Below are positions 47,090 to 58,150 of a DNA stretch of 64,000 nt, one piece after another. The stretch is from Calliopum simillimum. Lineage: Eukaryota; Arthropoda; Insecta; Diptera; Lauxaniidae. The position numbers and the translations under genes were made by a program. The notes under the pieces are model-generated. The model searched no databases, was not told where the DNA came from, and saw only the letters and a list, made by a program, of their open reading frames with translations. Each line of letters starts with the position of its first letter. The first letter of the stretch is position 1. The stretch spans positions 116,583,124 to 116,647,123 of the forward strand of contig OX638371.1 of NCBI GenBank assembly GCA_951812925.1, written 5' to 3'.

Positions 47090-47845
47090 GAGGAATTGAT
47101 TTCTCAATAATTTCAAAAATATTCTGTTCACAGTGCATATCACAAGTGCAAGGATGTCTGACAATGCCCGTACATAATCTGGAAAATGAATCAGCAATAT
47201 TAAATTTACCTACTCGATATATTACCTTAAATTTGAATGATTGTAGTCGCAAGACCCAACGCTCAATCCTAGCAGGTGGTTTTGAAGATTGTTTGAAAAT
47301 TGCTTCTAATGGTTTATGGTTGGTTACCAATTCAAACTCAATTCCCGCCAAATAATAACAAAACTTTTCAACTGACCATACTAGAGCAAGACTTTCCTTT
47401 CCGGTCTGCGAAGAGCGGCGTTCAACTTCAGACAGGCTTTTGCTTGCAAAAGATCTTCGCTGTTGAATTGGAGAAAAACTGCGCCTAAAGCCACTGGGCT
47501 CGCATCCGCTATTACTCGTGACACGTATTTGGGATTAAAGTATGATAGAGTCGGTGAATTAGCCAGACTTTGTATTAACTTCTGAAATGAATTAGTTTGA
47601 ATTGGTCCCCATGTGAACTAAACGTCTTTTTTGATAAGATGGCGCAACGGTTCAGTAATATCACCAAGACATGTCACCGACCCCAGAAAGCTTCGTGTCT
47701 CTTCTTTGTTGGATGGAGGCGAAATTTTAACACAGACTCAATTTTTCAGGGTCAGGATCGATATCCTCTGTAGACATATATGGCCCAAAAACTTCGTCTT
47801 CCGTACTTTCAACATACATTTTTCTTCCTTCAGATATTTGATGGA
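47090..47845 (-). pseudogene. RT C-terminus and RNase H of the Mag-like element
   Basis: The frame resumes at MLKVRKTKFLGHI (thumb/connection part of RT), then TRSFLGSVTCL, DITEPLRHLIKKDV and TWGPIQTNSFQKL, leading into RNase H (RVIADASPVALGAVFLQF, ESLALVWSVEKFCYYLAG, FELVTNHKPLEAIFKQSSKP, then ARIERWVLRLQSFKFKVIYR and KFNIADSFSRL). The K-P-x-A-R-I-E-R-W-V-L-R-L string is typical of the Mag clade. The protease (D-S/T-G) and the RT palm with its Y-x-D-D are deleted. Internal stops and small indels are present. Confidence 0.88.
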
Positions 47846-47854
47846 CCAACTTTT

Positions 47855-48610
47855 CGTTTTTTTATGCCTCTTTCAAATGATTCTGTCCGGCACATGCGTG
47901 CAAAATGACCAAAAAAATTACATTTATTGCACTTTGCGTTGTGAGCTAGTCAGCTCACACTATTTGCAAAATGACCTTGTTGGCCACATCTGCCACATTC
48001 TAGACTAGAATTCATATTTTATTTTCCAGGCGTTGCTCTGTAAACGGCATTAGATGTAGGTGGCGCCATCAGCTTACCTTCAGATTGGTCATTAATTTGT
48101 TTATATACCTGACACATTACTAGTATTTCTTCTAAGGTATGTTCTTTTTCCAATAACCGTTTTTTTAAGTCTGTTGGGTCCCACGCATCAATCAGTTTTT
48201 CTTTCAGATCTATTTTCACAACTTCATCTTTAGTTTGTCCAAACTGACACTTCATCGCCTGGTTCTGTAACCGCAACATGAACTTGGCTAGATTTTCCCC
48301 ATCCTCACGCTTCAAAGATCGAAATAAATGCCGCTCAAACGTAGAATTTCTCTTTGAAGAAAAATAGTCGTTCAGCTTATCAACAAGGACTTCATAAGGA
48401 TTAACGTCTTCGCTAGGTTCCACCAGTGCCTCGGGATATTAAAAATAAACTCTTGCAGCTGTGAACCCGTAAATGTAACAACTTATTTTTCTTTTTTTTA
48501 CTGGGTTTTGGATTTCTTCTGCCTCAAGGTATAAGGTCCATTTGGACCGGATTAGCGACTTATTAATGGCTTCGCAAAGAAACGGTATAACGCCTGTCGT
48601 ATTCATTTCT
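47855..48610 (-). pseudogene. Gag of the Mag-like element
   Basis: Gag forms the particle that packages element RNA. The best block is a 134-codon frame with EVLVDKLNDYFSSKRNSTFE, LFRSLKREDGENLAKFMLRL, QAMKCQFG and LLEKEHTLEEILVMCQ, the retrotransposon Gag capsid domain. Upstream, in a shifted frame, VVTFTGSQLQEFIFNIPEAL matches the usual 'L-x-x-x-x-G-x-x-x-x-x-I-F-x-x-L-P' start of this domain. Downstream are two zinc knuckles, CGRCGQQGHFAN and CNKCNFFGHFARMC, in different frames. Several frame changes make it non-functional as it stands. The deletion junction lies just after the second knuckle, near 47850. Confidence 0.85.
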
Positions 48611-48877
48611 GCTCAGTTCTTCTATACGAACTTGCTGAAAAGAAAAATAATCTCTTCTTTTTCCTATTATTTTACTCCATTTTCATGGAATTCGCATTTG
48701 CCCAATTCTATTGGGTCTGCGTTTAACTCAAAATGACTTGCTAATTTGTTATTTCAAATAAAAAACACCAACATTAGCACTTATTTTGTTTCGTTTTCTC
48801 ACATACGTTCATATATGCATTTTTTTTCCTTTTTTTTCCAAGAATGGAAAAATAAAATATATTTACCTCGTCGCCAA

Positions 48878-49101
48878 TGTAATAACCGCTGAAAGTCTTT
48901 AATATAAGTTTCAAAACTATATTTCAATATTCCAATTGTTATTTATTTAATAAGCTTTAATGCTCTAAGATGTTTCTCAAATCTAATTATTTTCACATTG
49001 ACAATTTTCTTAAAAATCATTTGACAAAAATATCTTTTATTCGAAGTCGTCAGGTAGCTTTGAGTTGTCTTTACTTTCAGTAGAGTTGGCAGGTCGCCAC
49101 A
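48878..49101 (-). repeat. 5' LTR of the Mag-like element
   Basis: 224 bp, identical to 45597-45820. It is followed in element orientation by one T and the tRNA-Ser-type primer site. Confidence 0.97.
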
Positions 49102-49705
49102 GTTCCCATCTATGTTTTTTTTTATTTTTGTACTAATATAGAATGTGATGACTTTAACTTCTGGAACATTTTTAAAAAAATGAACATAAACTTTCAGGGT
49201 TCCCATATATTTTTTTTATTAAGTTTCGCTTAGCCAATATATTTAAAAAAATAAAATTTTAGTCTCAAAATGCTTAAATAAACTTAAGAAAAATCCTACA
49301 TAAATTTTAAGGATTGCCAAATGGTTCTTTTCGAAAATATATTTTAAGTCTTCCTTTTCTTTCACGTTCGCCATAATAACTACAAACTAAAAAATAATAG
49401 TTTAAATTGTTGAAAATTCATCGAATCGAAATTTGGTTTAAACAAAACTACCAAAAAAAAGAAACAGCTGGCTATCCTGCAAATTTTTGTACAAATTTGG
49501 AAAAGTTTATCTGAGCGGTTCTGAAACCGAAGATTTCTATTTAGTCAAAAAAAAAAAAAAACACAAGAATCAAATAAGATTGTCAAAAATAAGGTGGCAA
49601 CCCTAAAAATTTATGTAAGATTTTTGAAAAGTTTATTTAAGCGTCCCAACAGAAAATTTTAATTTATTTTTAATAAATGGTTTAAGCAAAACTAACAAAA
49701 AACTA

Positions 49706-50491
49706 GTAAGGGTGTTACCTTTGGCCTGGCCAAACATTTAATACCCTACACAGCAGTATTTTGAAAGTTTTGCTTACATGGGAGGTGCCATGCCCTCTTG
49801 TCCAAATTCACCCAGTTTTTTTTCAGAGTTTAAACTTATAGTTCTTAGCATTTGAGTGAAATTTGGTTGGATTATCTCAAAAAATGTTTTCAGTATAGCG
49901 TTTTGAACCTTTTGCTTATGTGGGAGGTGCCATGCCCTCTTGTCCAAATTCACCCAGTTTTTTCTCAAAGTTTAAACTTATAGTTTTTAGCATTTGAGTA
50001 AAATTTAGTTTGATTATCTCAAAAAACGCTTCCAGTATAGCGTTTTGAAGTTTTTGCTTGTATGGGAGGTGCCACGCCTTCATGTCCGAATTCTTCTGGT
50101 TTTTGTTCAGAGCTTGCGCTTACAATTTGTAGTATTTATGTGTATTTTAGTTGCATTATCGTGAAAAAAACTCAAAAAGTTGCATTTTGAATATATTTTT
50201 TGTATGGGCGGTAGGCGTATCCATCGACCGATTTCGCTCATTTTCAATCCCCCGAGTTAACTTTGACGCCGAAGGCTGTGCACCAAATTTCATTGAATTA
50301 ACTTGCTTAGTTCTCCCAAAAAGTGTATTTCCACACACAGCCAGCCAGCCAGCCAGACAGACGGACATGGCTATATCGACTCAGGAGGTGATGCTGATCA
50401 AGAATATATATACTTTTCTATATCTGCCACGCCTCCTTCTCTGCGTTACAAACGGAAGGACAAAGTGAATATACCCTGGGTGTAGGGTATA
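49706..50491 (-). mobile_element. DINE-1-like Helitron, copy 1
   Basis: On the minus strand it starts TATACCCTACACCCAGGGTA, then reads GTATATATATTCTTGATCAG, CGAGTCGATATAGCC-like sequence and GACAGACGGACATGG in inverse: the layout and several phrases of Drosophila INE-1/DINE-1. The 3' end has GTGTAGGGTATTAAATG, the palindrome TTGGCCAGGCCAA and CCCTTACTAG next to T, i.e. hairpin plus CTAG as in Helitrons. Inside are about three ~147-bp tandem units (GGGAGGTGCCATGCCCTCTT). No Rep/helicase, so non-autonomous. Confidence 0.7.
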
Positions 50492-51434
50492 ACTAGGAAG
50501 GGTGGTATCTTTGGCCTGGCCAAAAACTAAATACCCTACACTGCATATCAAGTATATTATTAGGAGAGTATAAGAACAAATTGCTTATATAAGAAGTGCC
50601 ATGCCCTCGCCTCCGAGCTAACCTTGATATTGCGTAGAGCTTGCATTTAGTGTTCTGAGTGTTTGAGTAAAATTCGGTTAGGTTTTCTTAAAAAAATCGT
50701 TCAGTATAGCATTTTGAAAATTTCGCTTATATGGGAGGTGCCACGCCCTCTAATCTTACTTCGCCTACTTTCAACTCAGAGTTTACAATTAATGTTCTTC
50801 GTGTTTGAGTGAAATTTGGTTGGATTATCTAAAAAAACACTTTCATTATATAATTTTGAAACATTTGCTTATATGGGAGGTACCTTGCCCTCTTGTCCAA
50901 GTTTGCATAGATCTTACGTATAGCTTGCATTTATAGATCCGAGTGTTTGATTGTAATTTGGTTGGGTTATCACAAAAAACGCTTTCCGTCTAACATTTTG
51001 AAAATTTTGTTTATATGGGAGGTGCCACGCCCTCTAGTCCGAATTCGCATAGTTTTTGCTCAGAGCTTATACTTACTTTCTCTAGTATTTATGTGTATTT
51101 TGCTTCTGTTATTGCAAATAATGCTCTTATTATTTCATTTTGTATATATTTTTTGTATGGGCGGTAGGCGTGTCCGTTGACCGATTTCGCTCATTCTCCA
51201 TCCTACTTTTACAACGGAGGCAGAATACCAAATTTCGTTGAATTATGTTGCTCAGTTTTCCCAAAAAATGTATTTCCACACACACCCAGCCTGCCAGCCA
51301 GACAGACGGACATGGCTATCGACTCAGGAGGTGACGCTGATCAAGAATATATATACTTTTCCATACCTGCCACGCCCCCTTCTCTGCGTTACAAACGGAA
51401 GGACAAAGTGAATATACCCTGGGTATAGGGTATA
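50492..51434 (-). mobile_element. DINE-1-like Helitron, copy 2, joined head to tail to copy 1
   Basis: Same structure as copy 1, with about four internal ~147-bp units. Its 3' end (TTGGCCAGGCCAA, then CACCCTTCCTAG on the minus strand) is followed directly by TTATACCCTACACCC, the 5' end of copy 1, with no other DNA between. The 5' end lies at about 51434, beside family A sequence. Confidence 0.7.
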
Positions 51435-51696
51435 AAAAAACCGGATGGCAACGCTGAAAGTCTTGAAAATTTTTAAAAAAGTTCATCTGAGCGTTTCTGA
51501 AACCAAAAATTTTCGAAAATTACCAAGTGGCAACCTTAAAAATTTATGTTGGATTTTTCAAAAGTTTGTTTAAGTGTTGTAAGACTAAATTTTAGTTTTT
51601 ATTTATTAAATAAATATGTTGAGCAAAACTAACAAAATACAAGTAAGGCTTGGCCAAAAATTAAATACCCTAAACTGCAGCATTTTTAAAATTATG

Positions 51697-52287
51697 CTTG
51701 TAGGGTAGATGTATGTATGTATGTATTCTCCTTTAACTCCTAGGAGGAGCATAGGGCCAATATGAAATCTCTCCATTTGTCACGATCCCTTGCGATGACT
51801 TTAATCTCTTGCCACGACTTTCCCGATTCTTAGATTTCCTTTTACAGCGACCTCTTCCAGTTGGTTTTGGGTCTACCACGTCCTCTACTGCCTTGTGGAT
51901 TCCACTCAAGGGCCTGGCGACAAACTTCGCTGTGTGGTTTCCGGAGAGTGTGACCAATCCATCTCCATTTGCGCAGCTTGATATCGATTGCTATAGCCCT
52001 CTGATTGCATTTTTGATGTAGCTCGGCATTTGAAATAGTGCGAGGCCACTAAACCTTTAGTATTCGCCTTAAGCATTTGTTGACGAATACTTGCAGCTTG
52101 TTCGTTAGTTGTTCAGTAACAAGCCACGTTTCGCACCCATATAACAAAACCGATTTCACATTCGAATCAAAAATGCGCACTCTCGTTTTGATGGATATAA
52201 CGGATGAAGAGCATATTTTGTTCAGTTGAGCAAACGCGCCTTTTGCTTTTGCTATTCTTGAGTTGATATCCTCTTGTAGGGTAGATG
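51697..52287 (-). mobile_element. RTE LINE 3' fragment with 15-bp target duplication
   Basis: CTTGTAGGGTAGATG occurs at 51697-51711 and 52273-52287, flanking a 5'-truncated RTE copy that ends (minus strand) in a TACATAC microsatellite tail, as RTE elements do. The host is Helitron copy 3. Confidence 0.88.
51733..52272 (-). pseudogene. RTE ORF C-terminus (after the RT domain)
   Basis: Frames on the minus strand read EDINSRIAKAKGAFAQLNKI, TRVRIFDSNVKSVLLYGCET and VFVNKCLRRILKV, then after frame changes IKLRKWRWIGHTLRK-type sequence, GRGRCKRKSKNRESRGKRLK and the end SYWPYAPPRS. This is the conserved C-terminal region of RTE/CFDP2-type LINE proteins that follows the reverse transcriptase. The catalytic part is absent by truncation. 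Confidence 0.85.
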
Positions 52288-52890
52288 CCATTCCTTATTT
52301 TCTGAATTCACTAAGTTTTTTAGACCGTGCGCTAACTTTTTCAAGTATTTGTGTGAAATTTGGTTGCATAACCTTAAGTAACGCTTACTTTACAGCATTT
52401 CGAAAACATTGAACGTATGGGAGGTACCACGCCCTCTTGCCCAAATTCATCCAGTTTATTCTAGAGCTTGCAGTCACTGTCTCTAGTATTTATGTCTATT
52501 TTGGTTGCGTTATCATTGACAATACTCACAAAATTGCGTTGTGACGTTGTGACGTGTCCGTTGACCGATTTCGCTCATTTTCAATCCCTCGAGCTAACTT
52601 AGACGGCGGAGGCAGAGCACTAAATTTCGTTGAATTATCTTGCTCGGTTTTCCCAAAAAATCTATTTCCACGCACACCTAGCCACCCAGCCACACAGACG
52701 GACAGAAATGACTAAATCGACTCAGGAGGTGACGCTGATCAAGAATATATATACTTTTGCATATCTGACACACATCCTTCTCTGCGTTATAAACGGAAAG
52801 ACAAAGTGAATATACCCTGGGTGTAGGGTATAAAAAAACCAGGTGGAGGGTTAGTGTACTGAGGATGATGAAATGTTGCAAAAACGACAT

Positions 52891-54480
52891 TTACATTTTT
52901 ACGTATATTACTATGCTAATAAGTGAATACAAATAGAATTTAAGTAATTTGTATTTGATTTAGGAACTAGCAATTAGCAAGATATTTGATGTCCTTAGTG
53001 CGATGTTTCATTTAAGGATTGCCAATACGAAAAAAACCTTTTATATTGAGTTTGCACAGCGCTATTTCTAATACCAATAAATTATACTATAGTGTTAAAA
53101 GAATGGCTGTCTCTTCGACAAGTTGTCTGCATAAAAATCGCATTGAATAAATACAATATTATGTATGAAATTTCGATTCAATGTTTCTTAGGAAAATGTG
53201 TTACAAATCATTTTTTATATTGTTTTCTCATTATATTTGATATTACTTTGTGTTCAATTTTAAGATTTTTATGATTTTACATATTTGCATGAAAATTTTT
53301 CAGAGATTTTCAGATTAAAGTTTACAATTATTATTTTTTTCTATTTGATGAAATTTTACTCTAATTGACTTTATATACATAAGCACTTTACGAATAAAAA
53401 TGTTAATAAAAAAAGAATAAAAATAACTCAAGTCCTTTAACATGTTCAACATATGAATTGCATATTTTGCGAATATTAAAACAAAAAACACACAGCCCGA
53501 GTATGCATGCATAACTAAGCTGAAAATATGTCTTTATACCCGTAACTGCGCTTATTAGGCCAACTTACTAAATAATTTATGCATTCATGCAGCATATGTT
53601 CTGCTCCTGCTGCTGCTTCCACTTGATAATAACATGGTAGCTGCTTCCCTTTGTCAACTGTCGTGCCACCATAACGACAAAATGTCTTTCATAAATATAT
53701 GCAAAATAAAGTCAGTCAGTCAAGTCAGAGTCAGCAAACCCTTCCTTCGCCGCAAAAGACACAGTCAATCAAAATATTTCAAAATGTATTCCAACAATTT
53801 GCAATCCGCAACCCAAACAAAGCTGCATAAAAATGATGACTTCCAACAGCACATCCTTCTTCCAAACTGGGCTAACATATGGATTACAACAAACTGCAAT
53901 TTCTTAAGCCACCGACGACCGTTTTGCTGCTGGTGATGGTGATGGTATGGTGGCTATATGCAGGGAACAAGCGTTATGCTAATTTTGTGTGCGATTATTC
54001 TGATGTGAGATGACATTTGCTTCAAAAACTGCAACATTTTGTTGGTTTCATTCCTGTTTTTTCTGTCCTACAATTGTTGTTGCTACTGAGCGCAAAAGAA
54101 TAAAACAAAAAACGACTTCCATTTGGGAATTTGATTACGATTTACAACTAAACTAAGCCAGTACAATGCAAGGGATTTCGTATTTTATCATGAATTTTAA
54201 GGTCTTGGGAATTGGACAACAGGTCGCCCAATTAACTGAGTTTTTCATGTTGCTAGAGTTTGTAAAAAAAATGCTTATTATTTTGCATTTACTTCATTTA
54301 TTTTGACAGTCGCCAATTGGACATTGCAATTTACATTTCAGTAAGTTTTTAACATAAAAATGAGCTTGATTAATTAAATAGAAAATTATTATCCGCTAAA
54401 ATCCTTCTTTAATTGGCAGAAAATGTAGTTTAAGCCCGGGAGATGTGGCACCCCTAGATGATATGGCACCCCTTTCAATT
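52891..54480. other. Stretch without recognised gene
   Basis: The 100-codon frame at 53634 has no recognisable domain. AT-rich sequence with a TGCTGC run near 53605. Nothing further supported. Confidence 0.4.
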
Positions 54481-54484
54481 TCAA

Positions 54485-55002
54485 TACTTGTATGTATTCT
54501 CCAATATGAAACATCTCCATTCGTCGCGATCCCTTGCGATGACTTTGATCTCTTGCTACGACTTTCCCGATTCTTGGATTTCCTTTTCTAGCGACCTTTT
54601 CTAGTTGGTTTTGGGTCTACCAGGTGCAACAAACTTCGCTGTGTGGTTTCCGGAGGTTGTGAAAAAACCATCCCCATTTGCGCAGCATGACCTCGTTTGC
54701 TATAGCCCTCTGATTGCATTTTTGATGTAGCTCGGCATTTGATATAGTGCAAGGCCACCAAATCTAGTAGTATACGTAGTAGTATAGTAGTAGTATACGC
54801 CTTAAGCATTTGTTGACGAATACTTGCAGCTTGTTCGTTAGTTGTTCAGTAACAGCCATGTTTCGCACCCATATAACAAAACCGATTTCACATTCGAATC
54901 AAAAATGCGCACTTTCGTTTTGGAGGATATAATGGAAGAAGACCATATTTTGTTCAGTTGAGCAAACGCGCCTTTTGCTTTTGCTATTCTTGAGTTGATA
55001 AG
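54485..55002 (-). pseudogene. Second RTE LINE 3' fragment
   Basis: Highly similar to 51712-52272: INSRIAKAKGAFAQLNKIWS, TKVRIFDSNVKSVLLYGCE and the 3' TACATACAAG tail. It carries more frame changes and small deletions than the first. Its 5' limit lies within about six bases of the first copy's limit. No target duplication was found. Confidence 0.8.
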
Positions 55003-55379
55003 GAAGAGTGATGGTGATAGATATTATTCAGATATGGATACAATTCAATTTAGTTACGCGAGAGACTTCTTGGTGAGTAGTACTTTGTTCATTTGGCTTT
55101 AGTTGCAATATGTAGTTACTTGTGTGCGGGACTTAAAAAACAAAATTCTAGTGTAAACGATGGTGTTTGGTTTAGCATTTTTGACACAGTTTCGTGACAG
55201 GTATATCAAAATAAACAGAGTTGAATGTGATTTCGTTATCGGGTGAGCACAATCGTGAGTTTTCATGTAAGTATGTATGTTCGTTACGTGGAATTTTTAA
55301 TCGGTATATACCAGAAAGGAGAAATAGCACCTCATTACTGAAGATGATATGGTTTCAGTGATATGTAATTGATTTCTGA
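55003..55379. other. Stretch without recognised feature
   Basis: AT-rich, contains GTAAGTATGTATGT near 55267. Nothing supported. Confidence 0.35.
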
Positions 55380-55535
55380 TGGATAGGCAGAAAGACGGTC
55401 AAAGCTATATCGACTCAAGAGATGACGTTGACCAAGACTATATGTAACTTTTTATACCTACGACGCCTCCTTTTCAGTGTAACAAATGGAAGAACAAAGT
55501 GAATATGCTCTGGGTGTAGGGTGTGAAAAATAGAA
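55380..55535 (-). mobile_element. DINE-1-like Helitron, 5' fragment
   Basis: Diverged copy of the 5' part: AAAGACGGTCAAAGCTATAT, CGACTCAAGAGATGACG and GAATATGCTCTGGGTGTAGG on the plus strand. It lacks the rest. Confidence 0.6.
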
Positions 55536-55734
55536 AATAAAATTTCAAGTCATTACACAGTTTGATAAACAATTCAATGTGCGTTCACACCATCAAATTC
55601 TAATTAAACTCCACACAGTTTTTGTTGTATAAACATTAGGGGTATTCCATTTTAACTTTTTTCGATAAAGCTAAAAAAAAGGTTTTATTAGCAATGAAGG
55701 AAGATAATAGTTTTTTTTGTACAAAAACAAATAT

Positions 55735-56065
55735 TACATACCCTAACACTGCAGCATTTTGAAAATATTGTATGTTTAGGATGTTCCACGCCCTCTTGTC
55801 TGAGTTCAGCCAGTTTTTGCTCATATTTTGTTCTCAGTGTTTGAGCTAAATTTGGTTCGATTAACTCAAAAAACGCTTTCAGTATAGGATTTTGATACTT
55901 TTGCTTATAGGGGTGGTGCTACGCCCTCGTGTCCGAGGTGACCCAGTTTTTGCACGAAGATTGCACTTTCAAATCCTAGTATATATCTGTATTTCTCTTT
56001 TGATTCTCATTTTGAATATATTTCTAGTATGGGCGGTGGGCGTGTCCGTAGCCCGATTTCGCTCA
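55735..56065 (-). mobile_element. DINE-1-like Helitron, 3' and middle fragment
   Basis: ACATACCCTAACACTGCAGC starts the fragment. Two ~147-bp units follow (CCACGCCCTCTTGTCTGAGT and GCTACGCCCTCGTGTCCGAG), then ATGGGCGGTGGGCGTGTCCG. The 5' section is missing. Confidence 0.6.
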
Positions 56066-57580
56066 TTTTCAATATTTGCAAAACTACAAAACTTGCGTTG
56101 AAATAACTACAGGTTCCGATTTAGCTGCCCAAAGTCCATAAAAAAAGTTGAATAACTTTAAAGCAAAAAATTTTTTCCATTTCTAGAGGCATTTTTTCTA
56201 TCAAACAAAAAATTAAAAAAAAAAAATATTGTCATCATTATTTGTTTCTCATTTCTTATAAGGAATAGTTTGTAATATGAAAATAAATAAAAATACAAAA
56301 ATGGAATACCCTTAATAAACATTTTGTTTCATGAAAAATTTTACCGTGTGAATTCCCCCAAACGGTTTTTTTTTTTTTTGATAAACCACCGACTCACACC
56401 CACAAATGCCGCTTACCACATAAATATCTAAATGTAAATATGTCAGCTGGCTGTCCAAATCATAATTGTTTGTGTTCCAATTTAAAAAACATTGACAAAT
56501 GCCATAATTCATAGCCTAACAATAGGCGCTTGACATAAGGTGCCTTTTCAGCTAATTGCGTTAATGACAAGGAGTGAGCGAGCGCCAAACGAGAAACGAC
56601 ACCATGGAGTACGCCAACGCATTAGGCACACGTTACCAACAACAACAGCAACATAACAATTGCAACTGTATAACATTGAATTTATGTTTATGTTAACCAG
56701 TGCAGTTGACCAAGTTAATAGACAGCAGCGGCGAAAAAAGTCCAAGTTACGAGTTGCTGTTGCTTATTAGCAAGCAGCTTAACGCATTTTGAAGTCAATT
56801 TAGTTCCTACGCCAATATTTACTGCTGTTTCCCTGATTCACTATACCCATTGCAGTTGTCTGTCGCCTGCAGCTAAGAAAAGCGGTCCGTTCGTTGAAGA
56901 AAAGCCATTGCTTTAAGGCTTCTGACTCTGCTGACTCTGTCCGCCTTCCACGGGACTTCAACTTGCGCAACTCTTGAGTGAAATTGCTGCAAATTTAATT
57001 AGACATAAAATATTATGCGTTTCCTAGCGGATTGTAATTAAATTAAGGAAAGGTTTGCGTTCGGCGTTGCAAGCAACTGCGCTTTTGTAGAAATTTTTTT
57101 TTTATTTTTTTTTTTTTTTTCATTTTCTTTTCATATATTATGGAGCCAAAGCCCGTAGTTGCCGAACAAAGCTTACAACTGGATTGTGCGAACAGACGAC
57201 CTCAAATAGAATCTTGAGTTATGGCAAAACAAGCATTATGAGCTAGAGTGTCTATGTGCCTGTGCGCGTGTGTAATTTCTGTAGGTTAGTGTGGTGGAAT
57301 TCGCTGGCGATTACGGACATTTTGAGCGCTTTGCATTGAAAGTTGCTGAATTTGTGTGGGTTGGTGCGTAAAGTTTGGGAAATAAATTGACAATTCACAA
57401 ATAGTGGGGTTTCTCTAATAAGTTCGAAACTTTTTACAAACACACATAATTCTTATAAATTTTTTATTACAATTGAATGTACAGTGTACATTGTACACAT
57501 AGAAAAGATCACATACATCCTACTACTTTTATGAAAATAAATGCTAAATATCCGTTTATACAGAGTGTAAACGTTAATGT
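56066..57580. other. Stretch without recognised gene
   Basis: AT-rich with T runs near 57095. No frame with known domain. Confidence 0.4.
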
Positions 57581-57582
57581 TA

Positions 57583-58150
57583 CACTCAGGGAAAAAACGA
57601 CAACTTTCGCTGTTGATTCAATAGATATCAGTAACGATTTAGCTTCGAAGGCTAAATTATTTTAATTGACTGTGAAAAACTATTGATTTGAAATTACTAA
57701 ATTGAATTTGATTAGTATTCAAGTCAAATACAATAATAATTTATTTTGAAGTTGATTCAAAGAAAATTTCCTTTTGTTTAAAAAACATTCGCGGTAGGTT
57801 CAAATGCATATTTATTTGTTTTTTTTTTTTATTGCTTTTAAAAGTTCCTAAAGCTCACCATCCGGATCAGTTTGTTCTTCAATTTTTATGTTCAGGTATT
57901 CAGCTTCCTCGTACTCCCACACTCGCATATGTTTTCGTTGAAATTTGCAAATTTAGCGACATTCTTGATCTTATTCACATTTTTCGTGACTTACTACATG
58001 GTTAGAACGCATACAAAGAAGAACAAGACCTAACCATGTACCTAACCATGTACCTAACCATGTCGTATTTTCGTTAAACTTACCAACTAATCTTTGGCAT
58101 TGAATCAACAGTAAAGTAGTTGATTTTACAAAATAATTTTTCCCTGAGTG
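57583..58150. mobile_element. MITE, 568 bp, ends CACTCAGGGAAAAA, TA target
   Basis: TA-CACTCAGGGAAAAA at the left is mirrored by TTTTTCCCTGAGTG-TA at the right, and a second inner inverted block (GCTGTTGATTCAAT against ATTGAATCAACAG) extends it. A 12-base tandem AACCATGTACCT is repeated about three times at 58030-58063. No transposase. Confidence 0.8.

Larger units (their letters stand above)
45597..49101 (-). mobile_element. Mag-like Ty3/gypsy LTR retrotransposon, internally deleted
   Basis: Two LTRs of 224 bp, identical base for base as read, bound the element; both start TGTAATAACC and end CGCCACA on the plus strand. GTTCC occurs at 45592-45596 and 49102-49106 as a 5-bp target duplication, and the surrounding family A repeat is continuous without the element. 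On the minus strand the primer site TGGCGACGAGG (48876-48866) lies one base inside the 5' LTR and is complementary to the 3' end of a tRNA-Ser. A purine tract (TTGGAGGGA, about 45829-45821) precedes the 3' LTR. Gag, part of RT, RNase H and integrase are recognisable but disrupted. Protease and the RT palm are missing. Confidence 0.95.
45546..49640. repeat. Dispersed repeat family A, copy 2, split by the LTR element
   Basis: 45546-45596 (ACATGGGTAGTAAATCTCTG, then CGTGCCTTTTTTTGTTCC) continues at 49107 exactly where copy 1 continues after TGCCTTTTTTTGTCC at 2875-2889. Taking out the LTR element and one target copy gives an uninterrupted copy of family A. Confidence 0.75.
51645..52834 (-). mobile_element. 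DINE-1-like Helitron, copy 3, interrupted by an RTE LINE
   Basis: The 5' end (minus) TTATACCCTACACCCAGGGT lies at about 52834 and the 3' end with GGCCAAGCCTTACTTG at about 51645, a decayed version of hairpin plus CTAG. It sits at the same position in a family A module as copies 1+2 (after AAAACTAACAAAA, before AAAAAACC). An RTE fragment with 15-bp duplications interrupts it. Confidence 0.65.

Noticed and set aside
47631..48008. 125-codon plus-strand frame
   Set aside because: It is antisense to the gag/RT region of the Mag-like element, which is recognisable on the minus strand.
49774..49968. 64-codon minus-strand frame with internal repetition
   Set aside because: It lies in the ~147-bp tandem units of a DINE-1-like Helitron and is not a gene.
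53634..53936. 100-codon frame
   Set aside because: No domain, no codon bias distinct from surroundings, no splice or promoter context.
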